DNA from: Thermoplasmata archaeon
GTDB lineage: Archaea; Thermoplasmatota; E2; UBA202; JdFR-43
DNA: 10,484 bases
Direction: 5' to 3'
Assembly: GCA_021158865.1 (NCBI GenBank)
Contig: JAGGSX010000203.1
Location: 1 to 10,484, forward strand
Below are positions 1 to 6,923 of the stretch, in pieces. The notes under the pieces were generated by a model. It saw nothing but the letters and a program-made list of their open reading frames with translations. It had not been told where the DNA came from and made no database searches. How positions within the stretch are numbered: the stretch's first letter is position 1; every line of letters begins with the position of its first letter. The position numbers were made by a program, and so were the translations under genes.

Positions 1-213
1 AATTATCTGCAGCGAGACGTAGCAAAAATTGATCTACTCTTTAAGAATTTCTTCATTTGATTTAACAATCTTATTGTTTGGAAAAAAACTTTCTTCATTG
101 AATTCATATTTAAGTCCTTTAGTAAATATTATCGAGAGGAATATCAATGTGATTATGAATATTGCAAAAATTGTCTTCTTTGGATTTTTTTTAATGCTAA
201 GTATTAAATCCAC
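1..213 (-). pseudogene. N-terminal fragment of an RND/MMPL-type membrane protein, interrupted by in-frame TAG
   Basis: Reading the minus strand from a GTG at 213 gives 59 codons and then a TAG at 34-36. The peptide has a short basic N-terminus (VDLILSIKKNPKKT), one strongly hydrophobic segment (about residues 15-32, IFAIFIITLIFLSIIF), and then a stretch like GLKYEFNEESFFPNNKIVKSNEEI. This order is what I expect at the start of archaeal RND/MMPL exporters: a first membrane helix, then an extracytoplasmic segment with a charged 'F-P-x-N' region and an 'N-E-E-I' helix. After the TAG the same frame stays open to the window edge (SINFCYVSLQII), which could continue the porter domain. A TATA-like box lies about 23 bases upstream of the GTG, so a leaderless transcript is plausible. 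The gene may be broken, may read through TAG, or may carry a sequencing error. The family call rests on only 59 residues and is tentative. Confidence 0.5.
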
Positions 214-230
214 ATCCTGAAATAAATTTT

Positions 231-240
231 GATATAATAA
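231..240 (-). promoter_or_regulatory. TATA-like box for the RND-type fragment
   Basis: The minus strand reads TTATTATATC here, centred about 23 bases upstream of the GTG at 213. That is a suitable distance for an archaeal TATA box driving a leaderless mRNA. It lies in the 49-base gap after the acyltransferase stop codon, so the RND-type gene may have its own promoter rather than depend on the upstream gene. Confidence 0.4.
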
Positions 241-262
241 GGTGACGATAAAAATGTTTTTC

Positions 263-1021
263 TTAAATATTTATTTCTTTTACTGGCACACCAGCATAAA
301 TTTTTCCTTTTTTAAGAATTGCATTTTTTGGAACAAAACTTTTTGCTCCTAAAACAACATTATCTTCTATAACAACGCCGGGCATTATCAATGATTCAGT
401 TCCAATAATACAGTTTTTTCCAATTTTTGTTTTTTTCAGTATCAATTTTTCTTCTCCTATATGAGCTAATATCATCGCCTTTGAACCTATCATTGTTTTC
501 TCGCCAATTTCAATCAAACATGGATCAAAAATTATTTCATCTAAGGAAAGAAAAGTTCCTCTCCCAATTTTTGCACCTATGAGACGAAGGTAGAATGACT
601 TTATAGGAGGATATACAATTATGTTGAGAAATCTATAGACAGGATAGTAAAGAATAAAATACAGATTATATTTAAAATACATCTTTTCTTTTAAATTTTG
701 TTCATATTCTCCTTCTTCATATTTTAAATTCAATACATTTATAAAAAAAGCAGAAGAAAAAATCAATGAGAATAAAAGAATAAAATAATCAAACATTAAA
801 AAAATTGAAAATAGGATGATGTGAAAGATTTCAAAAGAAAAAAAATTTATATCAAAATATAAAAAAATTGATGCAGGAGCTAAGGCAATTCCATATACAA
901 TTATCGGAATAGCAAAAAGCAATGAAGAGCGCCATATTTCTATCATTTTCTCCATGATTATTATAAATGTAATTAATAAAAATCTATCTGAATGACGCTC
1001 TTTCTCAAATTTATTTTTCAT
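263..1021 (-). CDS. Membrane-anchored left-handed beta-helix (hexapeptide-repeat) acyltransferase
   Basis: This 252-residue protein (ATG at 1021) has two strongly hydrophobic N-terminal regions (about residues 34-57 and 66-96) and a basic/aromatic linker. A C-terminal left-handed beta-helix follows at about 148-248, built from imperfect [LIV]-G-x4 hexapeptides: LIGAKIGRGT, IEIGEKTMIGSKAMI, TKIGKNCIIGTESLI, VIEDNVVLGAKSF, and the closing AGVPVKEI. The A-H-I histidine near residue 187 is where trimeric XAT/LpxA-type enzymes carry their catalytic base. The family transfers acetyl or other acyl groups from acyl-CoA to sugars or other small molecules; the membrane segments suggest a membrane-linked acceptor such as a glycan or lipid precursor. 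The substrate cannot be read from the sequence. An alternative in-frame GTG at 1033 adds four residues, but the TATA-like box at 1043-1052 sits about 26 bases from the ATG and favours the shorter form. Proximity to aglB hints at a surface-glycan role; this is inference. Confidence 0.85.
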   Translation of the reverse strand: MKNKFEKERHSDRFLLITFIIIMEKMIEIWRSSLLFAIPIIVYGIALAPASIFLYFDINFFSFEIFHIILFSIFLMFDYFILLFSLIFSSAFFINVLNLKYEEGEYEQNLKEKMYFKYNLYFILYYPVYRFLNIIVYPPIKSFYLRLIGAKIGRGTFLSLDEIIFDPCLIEIGEKTMIGSKAMILAHIGEEKLILKKTKIGKNCIIGTESLIMPGVVIEDNVVLGAKSFVPKNAILKKGKIYAGVPVKEINI

Positions 1022-1042
1022 GAAAACCAGCACAATGGCAAA

Positions 1043-1052
1043 ATTTTTTAAT
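1043..1052 (-). promoter_or_regulatory. TATA-like box for the acyltransferase gene
   Basis: The minus strand reads TTAAAAAATT, centred about 26 bases upstream of the ATG at 1021. This is the usual archaeal TATA-to-start-site distance and implies a leaderless transcript starting at or next to that ATG. It is too close to the GTG at 1033 to serve it, which supports the ATG start. The tract is equally AT-rich on the plus strand (AAAATTTTTTAATTTT, 1040-1055) and could also fire rightward toward the hairpin at 1072. Confidence 0.45.
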
Positions 1053-1071
1053 TTTGATGTATTACACTCTC

Positions 1072-1135
1072 AGGCAGGGAGTTTTTTGCATTTTTGGTGC
1101 AAATCGCCTCCTCACCCTCCCTGCCTCCTTCTTTT
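1072..1135 (+). ncRNA. Candidate small structured RNA (nested inverted repeat followed by a T tract)
   Basis: A GC-rich island stands out in the AT-rich 222-base intergenic region between the divergent acyltransferase and aglB genes. Perfect 10-base arms AGGCAGGGAG (1072-1081) and CTCCCTGCCT (1117-1126) enclose a second perfect 6-bp stem, TTTGCA (1085-1090) with TGCAAA (1098-1103) and a 7-base loop. The right arm runs into CCTTCTTTTT (1126-1135), which resembles an intrinsic terminator on the plus strand. An AT-rich box at 1040-1055 lies about 25 bases before the first stem, where a transcript would be expected to begin. I recognise no known RNA family; there are no clear C/D or H/ACA signatures. 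It could instead be a protein-binding palindrome or a mobile-element remnant. Confidence 0.35.
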
Positions 1136-1216
1136 TAGTGTTCTAAAAACAATACCACCCTTAAAAATAATGCAAGGTATGAATCAGTAAAAAATGCTCT
1201 CTTTCTATACAACCAC

Positions 1217-1227
1217 AAAATATATAA
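1217..1227 (+). promoter_or_regulatory. TATA box for aglB
   Basis: AAAATATATAA is centred about 34 bases before the ATG at 1256, which would start transcription a few bases upstream of that codon. The mRNA would have a very short leader. The only Shine-Dalgarno-like sequence (GGTGAG at 1230-1235) is about 20 bases from the ATG, too far to be useful. The sequence therefore supports a leaderless or near-leaderless message for the aglB-UDG unit. Confidence 0.5.
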
Positions 1228-1255
1228 TTGGTGAGTTTTTATCACGCTGATTAGT

Positions 1256-4200
1256 ATGCGTAATAAATATGTCATTCCGCTTGTAGCAGCAGCGTTCATA
1301 ACTGTTTTGTTCCTCAATACCTATTTCAACCTAACGTCAGGTGTTGCAATAAACAAAGACGGAAAAACAATGGAAGATAAATTCTATCTTTCTGGTCCTG
1401 ACCCGTATTATAATATGCGTATCCTTCAACAAACCCTAAAAACTGGAAAATATGCATACATAGGAGGCGCCCACGGCGAAAAAGACCCATTTCTAAATTA
1501 TCCTCTCGGCGGCTCAGGAGGCAGGCCGCCTTTATTCACAATGGTAACGATAGCATCTGGAAAATTTTTGTCATTGTTTATGCATCCATCTTCTGCTTTT
1601 GGCTATTCAATGCAATTTTTGCCTGCTTTATATGGGGCATTGATTGTCATACCTGTTTATTTTATTGGGAAAAGTCTTTTCAATAAAAAAGTGGGTGTTA
1701 TAGCATCATGGATTATTCCGATGATTCCTATTCATCTAAGCTCCGGTCATGGTTCTGCTTATGCACTTTATGATACTGATTCTGCCATACTCTTGCTTAT
1801 CACAACAACACTTGCTTTTTTAATATTTAGCTTGAAAGAAAAAAATGTGATAAAAAGTTCAATTTTTGCCGCCATGTCGGGAATTTTTGCATCAGCAGTT
1901 GCAATGGTTTGGGTAGCTGGTCAATACATATTTGCTTTAATAGCAGTTTATTCAATTGCCCAAATGATTGTTGATATATTTGCAAATAAAATAAGCATTC
2001 ATATTGTAAGGAGTAGCCTAATTGCTCTATCTGTTGGCTACATCATTGCTTTCCCTATATTATGGGTTAAACATGGCTTTACTTTAGATGTTTATTTATT
2101 TTCTCCAATAGCAGTTGCAATATTTAGTGGCATATATCTATGGCTTGGAAAAAAGAATATTCCATGGATTTTGTCTTTACCATCAATTGCTATTGTTGCC
2201 GGTGCATTCCTCACTTTTTTATATCTCATAAGAAATACTACAAATGCATTTCTATCACCATTAGTGGGGCTTTCAAAGATTTTATACCATGGAGTATATG
2301 GAAATAAAACTGCGTTAACAATTGCAGAAGCTTCAACATTTAATTTCAGCAGAACAGTAATGTCCTTTGGACCCGTTATATACTTCTTGGGATGGTTCGG
2401 ATTTTTTTATCTTTTATATAAATATTATAAAAGAGGGTGGAAAAGAGAATATATGGTTGTTTTGGCATGGTTTGCCGTCGAAACATGGTTAACTTCTCAA
2501 GCAGGAAGATTTTTAAATGACCTCGTTCCTTTAATGGCAATACTTGGAGCAATAACGATATGGTATACAATAGAAAGGATTGATTTTAAAGGAATGATTA
2601 AATCGTTGAGGGGGCTTGGCGGCGGGTTGTATGGCATAAAAAAAGCCTTGAAATTGAGGCATGTTTTTGGAGTAATATTTATTGCCTTCTTCATTGTTTT
2701 CCCAAATGGATGGCTTGCCTTTGATGCTTCCATTCCATCTACGATGAAGAATAAATTTCATACTGACAAGCTTGGAGCTTTTGGATTGAGTATCCATACC
2801 GAAAAATATTGGACAGATGCATTATCATGGTTGCATAATCAGACAGCAAACTATAGTAATGATAAAAAACCTGGTTTCATATCTTGGTGGGACTATGGAT
2901 TTTATTGTGTTGCTGTGGCAAAGAATCCTACAGTAGCGGATAACTTTCAGGAAGGGATACCGCCAGCTGCAAATTTTCAAACAGCAGAAAGTGAGGATGA
3001 AGCCGTAGCAGTTTGGATAGTAAGGCTTGCTCAAGGAGATATGCAAAAGCATGACGGAAAAATAAGTTCCAATCTTAGCAAAGTTTTTGAAAAATATCTT
3101 GGAAATGAGAGCAAAAACTTAACAAACATACTTGAAGAGCCAACAAAATATGCTCCTTCATACAATACAATAATAGGAGAAGAGTATGGAGGAAAGAAAT
3201 ATCGTGTAAGAGAGGAAAATGCTATGTATCATGATGCGACAAAATTGCTGATGAAACTTGATGATGAAAATTTAACCATGTTATATAGAGAAGTACAAAA
3301 TGTGACTGGATATAGCATTCGTTATTATGGAGTGGAGGGATATGATATAAATATATTCAATGTTTTCACATTTCTTGCAGATAAAGGAGTTTATGGATAC
3401 GAAACACCAGAAGACAAATACTTTAAACTGTGGTATGTTGCCAATAAAACAAAGCAGAAATTCACACCCGATGAAGTTAAAAACATTACACAAAGCATGA
3501 GCAGAGAGGATATAGAAGATACTTATGGAAGGTTTATTCCTCAAGTACAAAGAAAAGAACCTTTTTATAACAGCATGACATATCGTGCGTATTTGGGCAA
3601 TATACCTAAAAGTATTTTTGAAAATTACTCCAGTAGTTATCAGCTTGTCTATTACATGAATCCAACTTCTGGCATGAAGCACTTTATAGCTGAATATGTT
3701 TCACCAGTAACAAAAGAAAAGCCATTTTATTTCAATAGAGGCAGCCTATGCATTGGTTTACCAGCTGTTGTAATAGCAAAATATTATGAAGGTGCTGAAG
3801 TAAAGGGCAATATTAAAAGCGAAGGACAACCAATTTCGGGGGCTATTGTAGAAGTTCAGAAAAATGTAACAATTTTTGGAATGAATAGATCCATATCCCA
3901 TGATATTACAACAACAGATGCCAATGGAAATTTTAATGTCATTGTCCCCGGAGGAAATGTAATAATTGATATATATAATTATGATAGACAAAGTGGTAAA
4001 AAAGTTGATATTAAGAAAGTTTATTTGAATATAAGCGATGAACAGGCTATGAGAATTAAACCATGGAAAATTGATATAGGAACAATAAATGTTGAAAGAG
4101 GAATTGTCAGAGGAATAGTATATTGGGATAAAGATGGAGATGGAAAATACAATGCAAGTATAGATAAAAAAGTAGATGCAACAGTGGTTCTTGGAAGTAA

Positions 4201-4675
4201 ACAAGTATCTGCCTATGGCGGCTCTTATGAAATAAAGCATTTGATTCCGTCTGTCTATCCAATAACAGCTGTCAAGCCAGGATATGATGTATCGAACAGA
4301 GGAAATGTTGAGGTAAAACCAAATGCAACATCATGGTATAATATATCGTTGGTCCCATCAAAGGTTGAAGTGCATGGAAAAGTATGGTATGATTTTAATG
4401 GAAATGGAAGGTTTGATAATAATGAAAGCATATCAGATGCACCAATAACGTTTACAGTTATAAAAGCTCCAGATAAAAATGCAGGAAATGACAGCACATC
4501 TTCAAATTCAACAGGAGACTATTCAATAACTCTTTTCCCAGCAACTTATAGAGTAGTGGCCAATTACACATCAAATAAAAATAATGCAACATTCCATTAT
4601 ACATATAAGACAACAATACAGATTAAAATTGGAGATAACAGTAAAACATTGGACATAAAATTGCGTAGAGAATGA
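1256..4675 (+). CDS. aglB: AglB/STT3-type oligosaccharyltransferase with C-terminal Ig-like modules
   Basis: This membrane enzyme transfers a preassembled glycan from a dolichol (pyro)phosphate carrier to asparagine in N-x-S/T sequons on the extracytoplasmic face. In order, the 1139-residue protein shows: a membrane anchor; the first acidic metal-binding motif in GPDPYYNMR (D49); the second motif DTD (173-175) in YDTDSAI; a multi-helix membrane domain to about residue 500; the T-I-A-E motif (355-358), the archaeal TIxE equivalent that helps position the acceptor; and the sequon-reading WWDYG (544-548) starting the soluble domain. I could not assign the DK/MI motif confidently. From about residue 846 there are three tandem beta-rich Ig/carboxypeptidase-regulatory/SdrD-B-like modules. 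Two contain EF-hand-like loops (DKDGDG at 958-963; DFNGNGRFDNNE at 1046-1057). Several N-x-S/T sequons suggest self-glycosylation. It overlaps the next gene by ATGA. Confidence 0.95.
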   Translation: MRNKYVIPLVAAAFITVLFLNTYFNLTSGVAINKDGKTMEDKFYLSGPDPYYNMRILQQTLKTGKYAYIGGAHGEKDPFLNYPLGGSGGRPPLFTMVTIASGKFLSLFMHPSSAFGYSMQFLPALYGALIVIPVYFIGKSLFNKKVGVIASWIIPMIPIHLSSGHGSAYALYDTDSAILLLITTTLAFLIFSLKEKNVIKSSIFAAMSGIFASAVAMVWVAGQYIFALIAVYSIAQMIVDIFANKISIHIVRSSLIALSVGYIIAFPILWVKHGFTLDVYLFSPIAVAIFSGIYLWLGKKNIPWILSLPSIAIVAGAFLTFLYLIRNTTNAFLSPLVGLSKILYHGVYGNKTALTIAEASTFNFSRTVMSFGPVIYFLGWFGFFYLLYKYYKRGWKREYMVVLAWFAVETWLTSQAGRFLNDLVPLMAILGAITIWYTIERIDFKGMIKSLRGLGGGLYGIKKALKLRHVFGVIFIAFFIVFPNGWLAFDASIPSTMKNKFHTDKLGAFGLSIHTEKYWTDALSWLHNQTANYSNDKKPGFISWWDYGFYCVAVAKNPTVADNFQEGIPPAANFQTAESEDEAVAVWIVRLAQGDMQKHDGKISSNLSKVFEKYLGNESKNLTNILEEPTKYAPSYNTIIGEEYGGKKYRVREENAMYHDATKLLMKLDDENLTMLYREVQNVTGYSIRYYGVEGYDINIFNVFTFLADKGVYGYETPEDKYFKLWYVANKTKQKFTPDEVKNITQSMSREDIEDTYGRFIPQVQRKEPFYNSMTYRAYLGNIPKSIFENYSSSYQLVYYMNPTSGMKHFIAEYVSPVTKEKPFYFNRGSLCIGLPAVVIAKYYEGAEVKGNIKSEGQPISGAIVEVQKNVTIFGMNRSISHDITTTDANGNFNVIVPGGNVIIDIYNYDRQSGKKVDIKKVYLNISDEQAMRIKPWKIDIGTINVERGIVRGIVYWDKDGDGKYNASIDKKVDATVVLGSKQVSAYGGSYEIKHLIPSVYPITAVKPGYDVSNRGNVEVKPNATSWYNISLVPSKVEVHGKVWYDFNGNGRFDNNESISDAPITFTVIKAPDKNAGNDSTSSNSTGDYSITLFPATYRVVANYTSNKNNATFHYTYKTTIQIKIGDNSKTLDIKLRRE

Positions 4676-5406
4676 AAATTGAAGAATTAAATGCAAAAAT
4701 AACAAAATGCAGAAAATGCAGGCTCTGGAAAAGCAGGACAAATGTTGTTCTTGGAGAAGGAAATTTAAATGCGCGTATAATGCTGGTGGCTCAGGCGCCG
4801 GGTGAGAATGAAGATAGGGAAGCGAAAATGTTTATTGGCCCATCTGGAAAAGTTTTAGATGAGCTTTTAAAAAATGCAGGTGTTAAAAGAGAGCAAATTT
4901 ATATGACAAATTTGATAAAATGCTTCCTGCCAAAATACAGGAAACCAAAAAAAGATGAAATAGAAGCATGCAGCGAATATTTGGATATGGAGATAGAAAT
5001 AATAAATCCAGAGATAATAGTTCCTCTTGGCTACTATGCAACCAAGCATATATTCAAAAAATATGGAATAGAAATGGTGGATATGCCTTATGGAAAATTA
5101 TTTTTGTCTGAGAAGAAAATATATCCATTGCATCATCCAGCATCGTTGCTCTATAACAATGATATTAAAAAAGAAATGATAAAACATTATTCAAAACTTA
5201 AAATTTTTCTGCATGAATGCAAATGGTTTCCTGTATGCCCAATGCATTATTTTTATGATAAAGGCATGCTTGATAAAAAATGGATTGAATTTTATTGCAA
5301 AGGTGATTGGGAAAGTTGCATAAGGTATCAAATGGAAGAAAATGGCATAGCTCATCCTGATAACATGCTTCCAGATGGAAGTATTGATAAGAATTTAACC
5401 GAATAA
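4672..5406 (+). CDS. Family 4 (Fe-S) uracil-DNA glycosylase with extra Cys-rich C-terminal domain
   Basis: Removes uracil from DNA, starting base-excision repair of deaminated cytosine. The four cluster cysteines of family 4 enzymes are present: C13-x2-C16 at the N-terminus, then C84 and C100 around KCFLPKYRKPKKDEIEAC. Motif 1 is AQAPGENED (40-48), where most members have GEAPGE, followed by the FIGPSGKVLDELL loop. The C-terminal DNA-intercalation/catalytic motif is HHPASLL (154-160). The usual fold ends near residue 181; a further 63 residues form a second Cys-containing module with spacing C183-x5-C189-x19-C209-x6-C216 and a conserved-looking tail (CKGDWESC, HPDNMLPDGSID). I believe this module recurs in archaeal proteins, but its function is unknown to me; a metal or second Fe-S site is plausible. 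Its start codon overlaps the aglB stop (ATGA), so it is probably cotranscribed and translationally coupled with that unrelated gene. Confidence 0.92.
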   Translation: MKIEELNAKITKCRKCRLWKSRTNVVLGEGNLNARIMLVAQAPGENEDREAKMFIGPSGKVLDELLKNAGVKREQIYMTNLIKCFLPKYRKPKKDEIEACSEYLDMEIEIINPEIIVPLGYYATKHIFKKYGIEMVDMPYGKLFLSEKKIYPLHHPASLLYNNDIKKEMIKHYSKLKIFLHECKWFPVCPMHYFYDKGMLDKKWIEFYCKGDWESCIRYQMEENGIAHPDNMLPDGSIDKNLTE

Positions 5407-5409
5407 TAC

Positions 5410-5420
5410 TTAAAATATAT
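5410..5420 (+). promoter_or_regulatory. TATA-like box for the formimino-folate operon
   Basis: TTAAAATATAT lies in the 29-base gap after the UDG stop codon, centred about 21 bases before the ATG at 5436. No Shine-Dalgarno sequence precedes that ATG. This suggests the three folate genes have their own promoter giving a leaderless mRNA, in addition to any readthrough from aglB-UDG. Confidence 0.45.
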
Positions 5421-5435
5421 TGCTATATCATCCAC

Positions 5436-6332
5436 ATGAAACTTGTTGAATGTGTCCCCAATTTCAGCGAGGGAAAAAGGAAGGATGTTATCGATGCCAT
5501 AATAAATGAAGGTAAAAAATTTAAAGTAAAAATTCTGAATATTCATTCTGACCCAAGCCATAATAGAACAGATGTAACAATCATAGGAGAACCAGAAGAT
5601 GTAAAAAAATCTGCTTTGGCAATGTCAATAAAGGCTGTTGAACTGATAGACATGAATAAGCATAAAGGAGAACATCCAAGAATGGGAGCAATGGATGTTG
5701 TCCCTTTTATTCCATTAATGAATGTTGCCATGGAAGATTGTATAAGACTTGCAAATGAATTCGCAGAAGAATTTTCTTCCAAAACAAATGTTCCATGCTT
5801 TTTATATGAAGAAGCTGCCAGACAACCAGAAAGAAAAAATTTGGCTGATGTAAGAAGGGGCGAATTTGAGGGATTAAGAGAGGAAATAGGAAAAAATCCT
5901 GAAAAAAAGCCAGATTATGGACCAAATAAAATACATCCAACAGCTGGGGCAACAGCAGTAGGAGCAAGAGAATTTTTGATTGCATTTAATGTAAATCTTG
6001 CTACAGATGATATAAAAATTGCAAAAAAAATTGCAAAAGCAGTTCGTCATAGCAGCGGTGGTTATAGATATGTGAAAGCCATGGGATTTGAAGTTGGAAG
6101 CATAGTTCAAGTTTCAATGAATATGACAAATTATAAGAAAACTCCGTTGTTCAGAGTTTTCGAAACAATAAAACGAGAAGCAGAGAGATATGGAACGCAT
6201 ATTTTATCAAGTGAAATTGTTGGAATGACTCCATTGGATGCAATTGTTGATATCGCAAGCTTTTATCTCCGGCTCAAAGAATTTGATTCAAGCCAGATAA
6301 TAGAAAAAAGGTTGTTGGAGGAGATAACGTGA
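5436..6332 (+). CDS. Glutamate formimidoyltransferase (FTCD N-terminal-type, single-domain)
   Basis: Transfers the formimino group from N-formimino-L-glutamate, the histidine-degradation intermediate, to tetrahydrofolate, giving 5-formimidoyl-THF and glutamate. The 298-residue protein has the full two-lobe formiminotransferase layout. It starts MKLVECVPNFSEGK, typical of the family, and carries the DPSHNRTDVTI segment and KGEHPRMGAMDVVPF with H80, the equivalent of the catalytic histidine (H82) of mammalian FTCD. Later come the YGPNKIHPTAGATAVGAREFLIAFNVNL folate/substrate lobe and the GxVQVSMNMTNY motif. In vertebrates this domain is fused to the cyclodeaminase; here the partner is a separate gene overlapping its stop codon by four bases. 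Such enzymes are also known from glycine formimino transfer in purine fermenters, so glutamate as acceptor product is the likely but unproven assignment. The start is the first ATG, about 21 bases after a TATA-like box. Confidence 0.93.
   Translation: MKLVECVPNFSEGKRKDVIDAIINEGKKFKVKILNIHSDPSHNRTDVTIIGEPEDVKKSALAMSIKAVELIDMNKHKGEHPRMGAMDVVPFIPLMNVAMEDCIRLANEFAEEFSSKTNVPCFLYEEAARQPERKNLADVRRGEFEGLREEIGKNPEKKPDYGPNKIHPTAGATAVGAREFLIAFNVNLATDDIKIAKKIAKAVRHSSGGYRYVKAMGFEVGSIVQVSMNMTNYKKTPLFRVFETIKREAERYGTHILSSEIVGMTPLDAIVDIASFYLRLKEFDSSQIIEKRLLEEIT
6317..6321 (+). promoter_or_regulatory. Shine-Dalgarno sequence for the cyclodeaminase gene
   Basis: GGAGG inside the 3' end of the formiminotransferase gene is followed after 7 bases by GTG (6329) and after 10 bases by ATG (6332). 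It supports internal initiation or coupling within the operon, in contrast to the leaderless first genes of transcription units here. It does not by itself decide between the two starts. Confidence 0.6.
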
Positions 6333-6922
6333 TGGAAGAGCTGCCAATAAAAAATTTTATTGAAAAGGTTGCAAGCCCCTCACCGACACCGGGTGGCGGA
6401 AGCATTGCTGCTTTGGCAGGCGCCATAGCATGTAGCCTTGCTGAAATGGTCTGCAATCTGACCATAGGAAAGAAGAAATATGCTGATGTTGAAGAAGAAA
6501 TGAAGGAATTTTTAAATGTGTTTAAAAAGGCAAGAAAAAAATTTTTAAATTTGGTCAATGAAGATGCACTTGCATTTGATGAAGTGATGAAAGCATTTAA
6601 AGAAAAGAAGGATATTGAAAAATCTTTTAAAAAAGCTGCAAATGTTCCATATAAAACAGCTAAAAATTGTATTGATTTGATGGATGGAATAAAAAAAATT
6701 GCTGAGAAAGGGAATAAAAATTCAATAAGTGATGCTGGTGTTTCGGCTTTGATGATGAAAACCGCATTTAAATCGGCTGTTATGAATATAAAAATAAATT
6801 TGAAGAGTTTGAAAGATGAAGAATATAAAAAGGAAATGGAAGAAAAAATAAAAAATATGGAAAATGGCATGGAAGTTAAATTCAATGAAATTATGAAAAT
6901 AGTTAATAAATGGCTGGATTAA
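6329..6922 (+). CDS. Formimidoyl-tetrahydrofolate cyclodeaminase (FTCD C-terminal-type)
   Basis: Converts 5-formimidoyl-THF to 5,10-methenyl-THF with release of ammonia, the step following the upstream enzyme. At 197 residues it has the normal size of stand-alone cyclodeaminases and the all-helical composition of the family. The hallmark N-terminal motif VASPSPTPGGGSIAALAGA (about 14-32) is followed by LAEMVCNLTIGKKKY and by the NEDALAFDEVMKAF segment (77-90), whose acidic residues lie at the family's active site. The remainder is Lys/Glu-rich helix. Start is GTG 6329, overlapping the previous stop as GTGA, or ATG 6332, one codon later; both are served by the GGAGG at 6317. The separate gene immediately downstream of the transferase supports substrate hand-over like that of the fused eukaryotic enzyme, though a physical complex is inference. 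Confidence 0.93.
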   Translation: MMEELPIKNFIEKVASPSPTPGGGSIAALAGAIACSLAEMVCNLTIGKKKYADVEEEMKEFLNVFKKARKKFLNLVNEDALAFDEVMKAFKEKKDIEKSFKKAANVPYKTAKNCIDLMDGIKKIAEKGNKNSISDAGVSALMMKTAFKSAVMNIKINLKSLKDEEYKKEMEEKIKNMENGMEVKFNEIMKIVNKWLD

Positions 6923-6923
6923 A

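Noticed and set aside
29..220. A 63-codon plus-strand ORF at the left edge
   Set aside because: It is antisense to the RND-type N-terminal reading frame, which has the expected membrane helix and following motif order; the plus-strand peptide has no recognisable pattern.
1031..1033. GTG at 1033 as start of the acyltransferase
   Set aside because: The TATA-like box at 1043-1052 is too close for this start and correctly spaced for the ATG at 1021; the four extra residues are not needed by the family.
1106..1129. Similarity between the purine-rich minus strand of the hairpin (GGAGG-type runs) and the GGAGGTGGGC at 10466
   Set aside because: Shared low-complexity G/A runs only; the flanks and the spacing differ, so I do not call it a repeat family.
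1135..1317. A 60-codon minus-strand ORF between the hairpin and the aglB start
   Set aside because: It runs antisense through the aglB start and its promoter, and its peptide shows no domain-like pattern.
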